28,745 nucleotides of DNA from Deltaproteobacteria bacterium (GTDB lineage: Bacteria; Desulfobacterota; Syntrophia; Syntrophales; Smithellaceae): NCBI GenBank assembly GCA_009668925.1, contig SBEK01000027.1, forward strand, positions 1 to 28,745. Reading direction: 5' to 3'. This document shows positions 1 to 8,192 of this stretch, piece by piece. A program made the translations under genes and the position numbers. The first letter of the stretch is position 1; each line of letters opens with the position of its first letter. Under the pieces are notes generated by a model. That model was not told the DNA's origin. It searched no databases and was given only the letters and a program-made list of their open reading frames with translations.

Positions 1-63
1 CTCCGATCTTTTAATAATAGCAAGCTACCGTAATTATTAATAATATTATGATGCCTTCCCAGC

Positions 64-729
64 TCAGTCTTTCTTTAAGAGATGGAGCCTCTCTTTAACG
101 GCAACTGCTTTATTCCTTTCTCCGTTCTCGAGATAATACTCATGAAGTTTGCCGAGATAGGACCAAAGCGGTTTTTGCCAGCCATTCGTTGATGCCGTCG
201 CTATACCCAATTGAAGAATCTCCTCACTTGCGGGTAAGTATCTCACCCAGACACCACAGGCGATCAAACGCGAAAGGGGATCATCAATGGCGGCAAGTTC
301 CCGTGCGGCCATCTTCAAATCATTGGCGGACGCTGCTTTCAGAACACCGGCGTATCGAGGCGGCAGCAGTCCTGCATCCACGGCACTGAAGTTTCCTTTT
401 AGGAAATGACAATAGGCCATATCGGCCGGGTTGGGTTCCAGACGATACAGTCTGGCAAAATCGCCGGCATCAAAGCCTTCCAGCGCTGCGGTATGAAGCG
501 CGTATTGCGTGAGGTAAGCAACGGACAGGAGTTTCAGGTCGTTGCCGGCAGCAATTTCTCGTCTGGCTTTCGCAAAATGAGGCTCGGTGGACGCCTCTTT
601 GCCGGTCAGGAAACTGGTCTTATACTCATCAAGCTGGCGATAAGCATTTTCCTTCCAAACCGGCGCCGGAGTGGTGGCTGCGCAGGCACAAACAAGCAAC
701 ACTGCTATGAAGGACAATAGTTTCTTCAT
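64..729 (-). CDS. putative lipoprotein of the MCE operon
   Basis: A 221-residue protein of unknown function. The N-terminus (MKKLLSFIAVLLVCACAA) is a short basic and hydrophobic signal ending in a V-C-A-C lipobox-like motif, so it is probably a lipoprotein with the Cys at about residue 16 as the lipidated residue. The rest is helix-rich with no catalytic motif I recognise, and has the look of a small helical-repeat protein. It is the last gene of a four-gene minus-strand operon, and its ATG overlaps the end of the MCE gene by 4 bases. By analogy with Mla/Pqi systems it could be the outer-membrane-side partner (MlaA- or PqiC-like), but I see no sequence signature of either. The gene is confident; the function is inferred from context only. 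Confidence 0.75.
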   Translation of the reverse strand: MKKLLSFIAVLLVCACAATTPAPVWKENAYRQLDEYKTSFLTGKEASTEPHFAKARREIAAGNDLKLLSVAYLTQYALHTAALEGFDAGDFARLYRLEPNPADMAYCHFLKGNFSAVDAGLLPPRYAGVLKAASANDLKMAARELAAIDDPLSRLIACGVWVRYLPASEEILQLGIATASTNGWQKPLWSYLGKLHEYYLENGERNKAVAVKERLHLLKKD

Positions 730-1679
730 GGCACCTTAAACTCCGGGGATTTTTTCGATCCGAGAAGGGCATCCAGCTTTTTGACAATGTCATCCAGCGA
801 CTTGACCAAATCATCGATTTCTGAGCGAAGGATATGAAAGTCTTTCATGCCCTCCGAGGCATTGGAGCTTATTTTGTTCACGTCATCAACAGTTTTATCG
901 AGCTTGCGCAATTTTCCGACAATGTCTTTCAGAATAATATTGACTTGCGGCAGGGTGCCCTCGTGGCCGTATATTTGATGGTCTGTCTTATCGGCCATTG
1001 TATCCACTTTGATGAGAATACGATCGACCGTATTCGTAATATTTTTGAGCTTCTTCAGAGAGTCATGCAAAGCTCTGACGCTTTCTTCATCGGAAACGGC
1101 CATTTCTACAAGCGATTTTTTTGATGCCAGACTTGTTGTGATTTTTTCGGCATTTCCCAGGACGCGGCTGAGATCGCCCTTCGGATCAGAGAGATTGCGC
1201 GTCAGGCGTTCAACGTTGTCGGCGATCTGGGTCACTCTCTCCAGCACAGGTTCAATTTTGGCGATCGCATCATTAATATCATTGACGATGGTAACTTCCG
1301 GAAGTTTGTCGGCGTCGAGGGGAGGACTTTTCAAATCAGTTGTATTGACTACAATGCGGGCTGAACCGATTAAGGGCCGGTACAAAATAAACGTACTGTT
1401 GGATCTGATCCATTTTACGTGGCGGCTGGGAATTTTGATCTTAATAAGAACAATGCCTTGATCACTGAGTTCCAGAGCTTGAACTTTGCCTATCTTGAAG
1501 CCGGAGAAATCCACCGGCATCCCTTCCGTAAAGCCGTCACCGGATTTGGAAGAAAGAGTAAAGGTATGCATTGTTTCGAAGATGCCTTTTCCTATTGCCA
1601 AGTAGGTCAGAGCAGCAATAATTAAGATTGCAGTGCATCCGATAAACAGGCCGACCTTTAATTCACGGCTCATCTTCAT
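726..1679 (-). CDS. MCE/MlaD family lipid-transport protein
   Basis: A 317-residue substrate-binding subunit of an ABC-type lipid transporter. Residues about 7-29 form one N-terminal transmembrane anchor (VGLFIGCTAILIIAALTYLA). One MCE domain follows at about 35-115, with the typical 'GDGFTEGMPVDFSGFKIGKV' pattern. The remaining 200 residues are predicted helical and coiled-coil (IEPVLERVTQIADNVERL and similar heptads), as in MCE proteins that form a tube or tether across the periplasm. The start overlaps the stop of the upstream ATPase-like gene (ATGA) and its stop overlaps the lipoprotein start, so the operon is translationally coupled. The single MCE domain with a long helical tail fits the MlaD or Mce1 layout better than the multi-MCE PqiB/YebT layout. 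The ATG two codons inside could also be the start. Confidence 0.9.
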   Translation of the reverse strand: MKMSRELKVGLFIGCTAILIIAALTYLAIGKGIFETMHTFTLSSKSGDGFTEGMPVDFSGFKIGKVQALELSDQGIVLIKIKIPSRHVKWIRSNSTFILYRPLIGSARIVVNTTDLKSPPLDADKLPEVTIVNDINDAIAKIEPVLERVTQIADNVERLTRNLSDPKGDLSRVLGNAEKITTSLASKKSLVEMAVSDEESVRALHDSLKKLKNITNTVDRILIKVDTMADKTDHQIYGHEGTLPQVNIILKDIVGKLRKLDKTVDDVNKISSNASEGMKDFHILRSEIDDLVKSLDDIVKKLDALLGSKKSPEFKVP

Positions 1680-2149
1680 AAATCACCGTATTTTTCTTTC
1701 GTCCATTGGTAATCGTATATATGACAGCTTATGTATAAGTCGTCAATTTTTTTTAAAGCGTCCGTAATGAATTGAACGTCCTTCAAGTGGGGCACAAGCA
1801 GAAAGGGCCGATCGATCAGAATCATCGCGTCGCGCACCATCGCGGCCCTCAGCAGCATGACACTGAACCTCTCTTCAGGCGTTAAAGCCGGATTGCGCTT
1901 GTGGACTATCTCGGCAATGCCTAGTCGTCCCAAGTATTCGAGCGAGAGCCGTTCAGCCCTTTGTTTGGACATATTTTCGTGATACTCCTTAATCAGAGCG
2001 ATATTTGTAAGGACGTCCTGATTGGATATCAGCGGGACATCCACTGAAACCAGTGCGGCCTGAGGGGGATGCTCCTTCAGGAAATGACTGACCGACTGAT
2101 TGAGCGCCTGTTCGCTATCGAAAAGATTTAGAATAATTTTGTCAGTAAT
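1676..2149 (-). CDS. degenerate MlaF-like ABC ATPase subunit, ATPase motifs lost
   Basis: This sits where the MlaF ATPase belongs, between permease and MCE protein. The C-terminal half follows the ABC fold: a Q-loop-like stretch (LISNQDVLTNIAL), then 'NPALTPEERFSVMLLRAAM' in place of LSGGxxxRVAIARAL, then 'AMILIDRPF' in place of the Walker B hhhhDEPF. The catalytic Glu is therefore Arg and the LSGG signature is gone. No Walker A GxxGxGKS exists in the frame. The only conventional start is GTG at 2044 (122 aa), which has no Shine-Dalgarno sequence. The frame stays open and protein-like for 35 codons further to an ATT at 2149 (157 aa), preceded by GAGGTG at good spacing and overlapping the permease end. 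I give the longer form. It cannot be a normal ATPase, so a regulatory or structural NBD relic is likely. Confidence 0.7.
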   Translation of the reverse strand: MTDKIILNLFDSEQALNQSVSHFLKEHPPQAALVSVDVPLISNQDVLTNIALIKEYHENMSKQRAERLSLEYLGRLGIAEIVHKRNPALTPEERFSVMLLRAAMVRDAMILIDRPFLLVPHLKDVQFITDALKKIDDLYISCHIYDYQWTKEKYGDL

Positions 2150-2910
2150 GACAGCACCTCAATGAACAGTATGGCTGTAAATACGTTGACCATCCCACCG
2201 GACACCGCTACCGGGATGCTTGTCAATTCATGTGATGCCCGCAAGCCATAGCGAATAGGGATTAAAGTAATAAAGAATCCATAAACGGCGCACTTGAGCA
2301 ATGCAATTAATATATCAGAAAAATTAGTCGAATTTAATAGGAGATTTGTATAAATGTCCGGACTCATACCGAATATCAGCCCGGAGAAAAGGATACCGCT
2401 TGCCAGTAAAACAATTGAAAAGAGACTGCTCAGGAGAATTATGGAGATGATGCCGTTTATAATGCGGGGCATGAGCAGGTAGTCGATGACGTCAATGCGA
2501 AAAGTCTCCAAGGTCCTTATTTCTTTGTTGACTTTCATCACCGCCATTTCCGTGTTGATCGCTGCACTGGATCTCAATGTAATGAGAAGGACGGTCAGGA
2601 AAGGTGATAATTCCGTGACAATCAAACCCATCAAGACGTGACCGATGAATTCGGTAAGTCCGAATTCCTTGAGCAGTGTAAAGATGATTCCAATGATCAG
2701 TGATCCGAAAGTGACGGATACAAGAAGAAAGATCGGGAGAATTTGCACTGAAGTAAAATAGATCTGATTCAGCAGAATTTCGCGCATAGCGCTGCTGTAG
2801 GTTTTGCGTTTGAAGATGCGCAGAAAGACTTTGCCGACAAACGTTGCATTATCCGTAAATGCCGTCAGTATCAGGATGGCTTGACGCCCCAAGTTTTCCC
2901 AGAAGGACAT
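2128..2910 (-). CDS. MlaE-family ABC permease
   Basis: An integral inner-membrane permease of the MlaE/YrbE family, first gene of the MCE lipid-transport operon. About 260 residues with the family's layout: an N-terminal amphipathic stretch, hydrophobic segments around 'ILPIFLLVSVTFGSLIIGIIF', 'LMGLIVTELSPFLTVLLI', 'IISIILLSSLFSIVLLASGIL' and a C-terminal 'GMVNVFTAILFIEVLSLL'. The conserved cytoplasmic section 'ELSPFLTVLLITLRSSAAINTEMAVMKVNKEI' matches the MlaE motif that contacts the ATPase. A GTG lies 15 bases upstream at 2925, but I chose ATG 2910 (MSFWENLG) because GGAG lies 9 bases before it and inside the longer form. The permease is intact while its ATPase partner is degenerate, so an ATPase encoded elsewhere may serve it. 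Confidence 0.88.
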   Translation of the reverse strand: MSFWENLGRQAILILTAFTDNATFVGKVFLRIFKRKTYSSAMREILLNQIYFTSVQILPIFLLVSVTFGSLIIGIIFTLLKEFGLTEFIGHVLMGLIVTELSPFLTVLLITLRSSAAINTEMAVMKVNKEIRTLETFRIDVIDYLLMPRIINGIISIILLSSLFSIVLLASGILFSGLIFGMSPDIYTNLLLNSTNFSDILIALLKCAVYGFFITLIPIRYGLRASHELTSIPVAVSGGMVNVFTAILFIEVLSLLTKLF

Positions 2911-2992
2911 GATCTTCTTCTCCACGATGCCAGCGTGATCTTAACACAGGAGAGATGATACTTCAAACGTCGTGATCAATGCGCTTTTAGCG

Positions 2993-3020
2993 TTGACAAG
3001 ACGGTAGTTGTCGTTATATT
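2993..3020 (+). promoter_or_regulatory. sigma70-type promoter of the htrA-like gene
   Basis: TTGACA at 2993-2998 and TATATT at 3015-3020 are separated by 16 bases. This is a near-consensus promoter 70 bases before the protease start, in the divergent gap between the MCE operon and the protease. Confidence 0.7.
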
Positions 3021-3089
3021 CAGATACATTAATTGTTCAAGGCAAGAATGAATTGCACCGGGTTTGTGCGCTCATAGTGGAGGATAGAA

Positions 3090-4556
3090 ATGAAGAATTC
3101 TAATCGAAAAAGTTTTTTCATGTTCCTGATGGCCTTTCTGGTCGCATTTTTCATCGTATCGTTGGTCGGGGTTTTGCGATCATCTTTTACAACGACGGGG
3201 GCTCCGGAAATAACGGCGGCACAGGCTGTTCCATCATCGTCAGAATCGGCCTTTAAGACGCCTCTTTCGTTTTCTGATCTTGCGGAGCGCGTCAAACCCG
3301 CCGTTGTGAACATCAGCACATCAAAAACGTACAAGGGCCGGGGAGGATTCGGGGCCCCTTTCGGGGGATCCCCCTTTGGAGATGATTTTTTTGATCGTTT
3401 TTTTGGAGATATGCCCCGCCGAGAATTTAAACAACGCAGCCTGGGGTCGGGATTCATCATCAGCAATGACGGTTATATCTTCACGAATAGTCATGTCGTG
3501 GAGCAGGCGGATAAGATTCTCGTGAAGACGTCCGATGGCAAGGAATATGAGGCAAAAGTGATCGGTACCGACGTGAATACGGATATCGCGCTGATTAAGA
3601 TCAAACCGGACAACAGTCTTCCGGTCGCCGAGATCGGCGATTCCGATAAAGTCAGAGTCGGTGAATGGGTAATCGCCATCGGCAATCCTTTTGGTCTGAA
3701 TGCAACGGTGACAGCCGGAATCGTCAGTGCAAAGGGCCGTGTCATCGGCGCAGGACCTTATGATAATTTCATTCAGACGGATGCGTCCATCAATCCGGGC
3801 AACAGTGGCGGGCCGTTGTTCAGCATGGATGCAAAAGTCATTGGAATAAATACGGCAATTGTTGCTCAGGGTCAGGGCATCGGTTTTGCAATTCCCATCA
3901 ATATGGCTAAAAGCATTCTTGCCGATTTGAAAACGAAGGGTAAAGTGACGCGCGGATGGCTGGGCATATCCGTGCAGGATATTTCGGACGATATCGCCAA
4001 AAATTTGAATCACAAAAATAAGAACGGGGCTCTTGTCTCCGATGTTTTCAAAGGTGATCCGGCAGATCAGGCCGGCATTAAAGTTGGAGATATCATTACA
4101 GAAATTAACGGAAAAGCCGTTAAAGATACGCATGATTTGTTACTGACGATCGCTACCTTGCATGTGGGTCAAAAGATTAACCTGAAAGGAATTCGCGACG
4201 GTAAGGAAATCAGTTTTCAGGTGACGGTCGCCGAGCGGAAAGAAAGTGTTACGGCGGCGGCGGAAAAGTCTGGGAAGGGACGCTTCGGCATCAGTGCACA
4301 AGACATAACACCGGAGATCGCCCGGCAACTGGGGATAGCACGTGAAGGTGTCATCGTGACCGATGTCGAAAGCGGAAGCCCTGCTGATGAGGTCGGCATC
4401 CAGCCTCAGGATGTGATCGTTCAAGTTAATCGAGTCAAGGTTTCGTCGCTCAAAGATTTTAATCGTGAGATGGCCAAGGCTACGGAAAAGAAGAGTGTTA
4501 CGCTTTTGATTAAGCGAGGCCGATCGAGTTTCTTTGTAGCAATGAGAACTGAATAA
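3090..4556 (+). CDS. HtrA/DegP-family periplasmic serine protease (Do family)
   Basis: A 488-residue envelope quality-control protease that degrades or chaperones misfolded periplasmic proteins. Residues 9-30 are a hydrophobic signal or anchor. The trypsin-like domain has the complete triad: His135 (TNSHVVEQ), Asp165 (TDIALIKI) and Ser239 (NPGNSGGPLF). A Gly/Phe-rich LA-loop-like segment (about 84-108) precedes it, typical of DegP and MucD. Two PDZ domains follow, at about 285-375 and 395-488; 'GWLGISVQDIS' and 'GRFGISAQDIT' open them. Total length is normal for DegQ/MucD. GGAGG stands 8 bases before the ATG. The gene has its own promoter and terminator, so it is monocistronic. It is transcribed away from the lipid-transport operon, and both serve the envelope. 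Confidence 0.95.
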   Translation: MKNSNRKSFFMFLMAFLVAFFIVSLVGVLRSSFTTTGAPEITAAQAVPSSSESAFKTPLSFSDLAERVKPAVVNISTSKTYKGRGGFGAPFGGSPFGDDFFDRFFGDMPRREFKQRSLGSGFIISNDGYIFTNSHVVEQADKILVKTSDGKEYEAKVIGTDVNTDIALIKIKPDNSLPVAEIGDSDKVRVGEWVIAIGNPFGLNATVTAGIVSAKGRVIGAGPYDNFIQTDASINPGNSGGPLFSMDAKVIGINTAIVAQGQGIGFAIPINMAKSILADLKTKGKVTRGWLGISVQDISDDIAKNLNHKNKNGALVSDVFKGDPADQAGIKVGDIITEINGKAVKDTHDLLLTIATLHVGQKINLKGIRDGKEISFQVTVAERKESVTAAAEKSGKGRFGISAQDITPEIARQLGIAREGVIVTDVESGSPADEVGIQPQDVIVQVNRVKVSSLKDFNREMAKATEKKSVTLLIKRGRSSFFVAMRTE

Positions 4557-4589
4557 ATTTCTCCAGTGGCCGTAATGCGTCGCTATCGA

Positions 4590-4620
4590 GGCAGCCTTTT
4601 ATTCAGGGCTGCCTTTTTTA
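4590..4620 (+). terminator. Rho-independent terminator of the protease gene
   Basis: GGCAGCC (4590-4596), a 10-base loop and GGCTGCC (4607-4613) form a perfect 7-bp GC-rich stem followed by TTTTTT. It lies about 35 bases after the protease stop. Confidence 0.88.
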
Positions 4621-4701
4621 TCCGCGTCGCCGGGAGGAAGGCAGCAAGATAGTATTGTTGAGCCGCGACACAGTTCCCCAGATGCTTTTAGTAGATTGCC
4701 T

Positions 4702-5760
4702 ATGAACCTTTTCGACTACAGAGGAATCATTCATCTGCATTCGTCTTTTTCGTATGACGGTCATACTTCAATGGAGAAGATCGTCTCTGCCGCTCAAAAA
4801 GTCGGCATTGATTTTTTAATGTTGACGGACCATGACCATCTGCAGGCCAGAAATGAGGGTTGGGAGGGCTGGCAGGGGAGAACCCTGGTCATAGTTGGAG
4901 AAGAAATTGCACCGCGATTTTGCCATTATCTGGCCTTTAGAACGGACAAGCCTGTTTCTTACGGCGCCGACCATGAGGGCAAAGAGCCGCAGAAATACAT
5001 TGATGCCGTAAATGAATTGGGGGGATTCGGCTTTATTGCCCATCCCGATCACGAAGGAACAGAAATGTTTCACGTGAAACATTATCCCTGGACTGACTGG
5101 AAAGTTAACTCCTACGCAGGAATTGGCGTATGGGATTTCATGACCGACTGGCAAAAAAGCCTGAATGGTTATTTTACCGCGTTCCTAAGCTTTCTCTTCC
5201 CCGCTTACTTCTTAAAAGGCCCCCGCCCGATTACGCTGGAGAGATGGGACAGCCTGAATCAAAGTAGGAAAACCGTCGGAATAGGAGAGCTCGATAATCA
5301 TGCCAGTACAAAACGAGTGTTCGGTCTGACATTCGTCGCGTTTCCCTTTAACAGGGCTCTAAAATTCATTTCCACCCACATCCTCGCCCGAGAACCATTC
5401 AATGGCGACAGCCAGCATGACATCGGCCAAGTTTATCATTCTCTATTACACGGTACCTGCTATTTTTCGCTGGACTATTTTCGCAAGCCTAATGGATTCC
5501 AATTTGTCATTAAACAGGAAAATCACGAATTCTCCATGGGGGATCGTTTACGTTTTTCACGTCATGCACAATTGATTGTCCTATGTCCGGTGCCGGCCCT
5601 CATTCGCATTATCAAGAATGGCCGCCAATTGTGCAATTCGACGGGTGTGCGTTTATCCCTACCTATTGAAGAACCTGGCGTCTATCGCGCAGAAGCATAT
5701 CTGAAATACCGCGGGAAATACCGTCCGTGGATATTTTCCAATCCGATCTTCGTAACCTGA
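4702..5760 (+). CDS. PHP-domain metal-dependent phosphoesterase
   Basis: About 352 residues, of the PHP superfamily (HisB-type and polymerase-type metal hydrolases). The metal ligands are easy to see: HLHS near residue 12, TDHDH near 43, GEE near 67, AHPDHE near 114 and GELDNHA near 196. The C-terminal third (from about residue 260) has a beta-rich look, 'YRAEAYLKYRGKYRPWIFSNPIFVT', as in PHP proteins that carry a small beta-sandwich tail. The substrate is unknown; such proteins can be phosphatases, nucleases or phosphoesterases. I prefer ATG 4702 to the in-frame TTG at 4696; neither has a Shine-Dalgarno sequence. The gene stands alone between the protease terminator and a 1.3 kb gene-poor stretch. 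It carries a perfect parS site within its codons. Confidence 0.85.
   Translation: MNLFDYRGIIHLHSSFSYDGHTSMEKIVSAAQKVGIDFLMLTDHDHLQARNEGWEGWQGRTLVIVGEEIAPRFCHYLAFRTDKPVSYGADHEGKEPQKYIDAVNELGGFGFIAHPDHEGTEMFHVKHYPWTDWKVNSYAGIGVWDFMTDWQKSLNGYFTAFLSFLFPAYFLKGPRPITLERWDSLNQSRKTVGIGELDNHASTKRVFGLTFVAFPFNRALKFISTHILAREPFNGDSQHDIGQVYHSLLHGTCYFSLDYFRKPNGFQFVIKQENHEFSMGDRLRFSRHAQLIVLCPVPALIRIIKNGRQLCNSTGVRLSLPIEEPGVYRAEAYLKYRGKYRPWIFSNPIFVT
5066..5081. promoter_or_regulatory. parS: parS centromere site (ParB binding)
   Basis: TGTTTCACGTGAAACA is a perfect 16-bp palindrome identical to the bacterial chromosomal parS consensus (TGTTNCACGTGAAACA). It sits in frame in the PHP gene, coding M-F-H-V-K-H. ParB loads here as a CTP-dependent clamp and recruits SMC; parS sites cluster near oriC. 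I found no second copy in the window. Confidence 0.93.
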
Positions 5761-7051
5761 AAGGAGGACCTACTGGCCTCTTTCAACATTTCCCCTTCCA
5801 AGCTAGTACTGCATGGATAAGCAGCACGAAAGAAGGTTCCTCACGTAAGATTATTTTTCTCGAACCGCATCTCCCTGATAGTTACCGCCTCAGTTACAGC
5901 CCCCCTGACGTCCCCATCGTGCCATCCGCTCCGACTCGTAATTTTCAATACTCTGAGCGTGTCTTCTTCACATTTCTTCTATATTTCTTATTATCTGCAG
6001 TAGTCGACTCCGATACCGGACTACAATCCTTCTTCCGATCATGCCCCTGTTAATAACCGCATCACTGTCAATTTCATCTCAGAAAACGATACCTATCCGT
6101 CCCTTGTCCGGCTGTCCCTCTCCGGCAGCGGCGCCTTTTCTGCGATATTTCCGAATTGATCGCTCCTCGTTCACTTTCATCGAGGGAGCCAGGTCCGAAA
6201 ACCACATCGCCGTCGCCGTCCCAAATTGCGTCTCCCAGCCTAATATAATATTCGGACCGAACCCTACATCAAGAAAAGTCCGCACGGAATTTTCTTCGTT
6301 TTCCCACCATCGATTGCATAAAATAACCCTTCAAAGCCCCTCGGACAGTATCCTTTATATCTATTGCTGTTTCTTCCAGATTTCTTAAATTGCCGCCGAC
6401 ACATTATTTATCCTATTGATATTATTGTGTCTTTTTTAACTTACCCCCTATTCCGCCGTCTTCTTTTGCGCCACCTCTCTCATTCTTTCGTCTTTGCCGG
6501 CGACGCTAAAGGCCCAACCCGAACCATCGGAATATACCTGATCCATACAAGATCAATGTTATCCCTCTCCCGCTTTGCCTGACCGTCGCAAAGCGCGTTC
6601 CTTATCCTGCTGCCGCCGTATGATCTATAGTCTGGCAACGCAAAAATGCACAACGATTTTTCCCCGTGAAAGTTCCGCCCCAATCGTTTACGCCCAATCA
6701 CGGATAACCGCTACCCGGAGGAGCACTATGAATCCTCCGATTTCCGGGTTTTCCGGATGAGCGTCGAAACAAGACACCCTTTCATATAGCCGGTCGGCTC
6801 CGTAACAAATTTCGCTTCCCCGAGTTTTCGTCGCCAGTCCACACTACCGTCCATTTTCGTCGACTACCGCCATTTCTAAAAAATAAGACGCATTCGGCGC
6901 ACGCCCGTGTTGCGTCGGCTGACGAAACGCTATCAGCCGTCAGTCTTCACGCTTCCAGGAAATGCTTTCCTCTGCTTAGTACAAAGGTCTGCTGTTGAGA
7001 CTTTCCCTTCACATAATTTCTCAACGACCGATTCATTTTTTCTCATGTTGC
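5761..7051. other. 1.3 kb stretch without a convincing gene
   Basis: This lies between the convergent ends of the PHP gene and mutM. Open frames are short, overlap on both strands, lack Shine-Dalgarno sequences, and none reads like a known family. The plus strand is visibly C+T-rich. On the minus strand a short run near 6170-6240 reads YYIRLGDAIWDGDGDVVFGP, with a Ca-binding-like DGDGD, but stops flank it, so a decayed gene is possible. A perfect 7-bp inverted repeat (CGGCTGA 6916-6922, TCAGCCG 6933-6939) has no T-run. I see no tRNA, CRISPR or DnaA-box cluster. Confidence 0.55.
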
Positions 7052-7825
7052 TCACTTTTGACATTCCGCACAGTAAAACGTACTTCTCCCGCCTTGCCGA
7101 ATCCGGACCACGCATGCCCCGCATGTGCCGCACGCTCTTCCCTCTCTACCGTAGACCTTAAGTTCGTGCTGGTATTCACCCGGGGAGCCATAAAGATCAC
7201 GCCAGTCCGAAATGGATGTGCCGCGTCTGCGAATCCCACTTCTCAGAATCCGCCGGCCGCAGCGGAAAATCCTTTTCCACTCTTCAGCACACACTGTCTC
7301 CGCCGGCCGCAGTGGAGAAATGCCTGCCGTATGCAAAATTTCACAGGCATAAATGTTTCCGATGCCTGCAATCGCTCTTTGATCCAGGAGCAGGATTTTC
7401 ACGCTGATGCGTCGCCGCGCTTGCCTTCGCAGGAATTCCTTTTCGTCAAAACACATGAGCAAATCTCTCTCCGGACTCGCCTCTCGCTCATCTTCCAATC
7501 GGACGGTAGCGAAACGACGCGGATCGACCAGAGCAATGTTCCCGTTTTCCAGCCACAGCCGCCAGCGCGTGTGTGGCTCCCGCTCTTCGCAACACCTCCA
7601 GAGTAGACGTCCCGTCATACGCAAGTGGATCCTGATGCATCTCTCATTATCCAGGCTCAGCACGATTGACTTTCCGTCTCGTCGCACTGCCTTGACTTTG
7701 CAGTGCCCTAAATCCCCGAGAGCGCCAAGCTTCTCATCATAAACCGTGTAACCGAGAATTTCTTTCCCCGCTATCATCGTCTGCAACTGACGGCAGAGAG
7801 TTTCGACTTCCGGAAGTTCGGGCAT
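7052..7825 (-). CDS. mutM: formamidopyrimidine-DNA glycosylase
   Basis: A base-excision repair glycosylase and AP lyase that removes 8-oxoguanine and FaPy lesions. The N-terminus is the diagnostic MPELPEVET, giving Pro2 as the Schiff-base nucleophile and Glu3 as the catalytic acid. The conserved Lys in 'RRDGKSIVL' follows near residue 51. The helix-two-turn-helix is 'QRAIAGIGNIYACEILHTAGISP'. The C-terminal zinc finger is complete: CGTCGAC then CAEC. At 257 residues it is a little shorter than the usual 269-275, with no motif missing. AAGGA lies about 8 bases before the ATG. It stands alone, divergent from the kamA cluster. Arg is unusually frequent. It is Fpg rather than Nei by the 'ELPEVET' start and the zinc finger. 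Confidence 0.96.
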   Translation of the reverse strand: MPELPEVETLCRQLQTMIAGKEILGYTVYDEKLGALGDLGHCKVKAVRRDGKSIVLSLDNERCIRIHLRMTGRLLWRCCEEREPHTRWRLWLENGNIALVDPRRFATVRLEDEREASPERDLLMCFDEKEFLRRQARRRISVKILLLDQRAIAGIGNIYACEILHTAGISPLRPAETVCAEEWKRIFRCGRRILRSGIRRRGTSISDWRDLYGSPGEYQHELKVYGREGRACGTCGACVVRIRQGGRSTFYCAECQK

Positions 7826-8192
7826 CTTCTCGTCCTTTCATTATAATCTTTATTGATCTGTTCCGGTCGTGTGCCTGGCGTGACCGCTATGCGAAGCACG
7901 CTCTGCCTGCATTCCACAGCCTTCACATTTTTTCCCCGCCCTCGATCACCTCGGCGGCCTGACGCTTAGAAAATGATCCTAAGAATTTTCCCGCACACCC
8001 GTCTGCACCAGACACATTTTTCTTACTTCGTAAAGTGCATCTTAACTTATTTGAAAAATTTTTTTCATTTTTTCTCGAAAATGCAAAATAAATGTTGACA
8101 AATTTTTTTGCTTGCGTAAATTCAAAAATTAATAATGCCGCTTCTTAACGGCTGATTTTTTAAATGGAAGATTGCTTCCGGAAGGAGAGTGA
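7826..8192. other. divergent intergenic region of mutM and the kamA cluster
   Basis: This 367-base spacer has no gene I can support. Its right half (about 8040-8150) is strongly A/T-rich with several T-runs and holds the kamA promoter. Just before the kamA Shine-Dalgarno sequence, GGAAG-ATTG-CTTCC-GGAAG (8166-8184) can form alternative small hairpins that touch the ribosome site. Confidence 0.6.
8095..8122 (+). promoter_or_regulatory. probable promoter of the kamA cluster
   Basis: A consensus TTGACA (8095-8100) with a 16-base spacer to TAAATT (8117-8122), set in A/T-rich DNA about 70 bases before the kamA start. The -35 is perfect and the -10 moderate. Confidence 0.6.

Noticed and set aside
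5727..6388. Plus-strand open frames after the PHP gene
   Set aside because: They overlap, lack ribosome sites and have unlike-protein composition rich in Ser, Pro and Phe, as expected from C+T-rich non-coding DNA.
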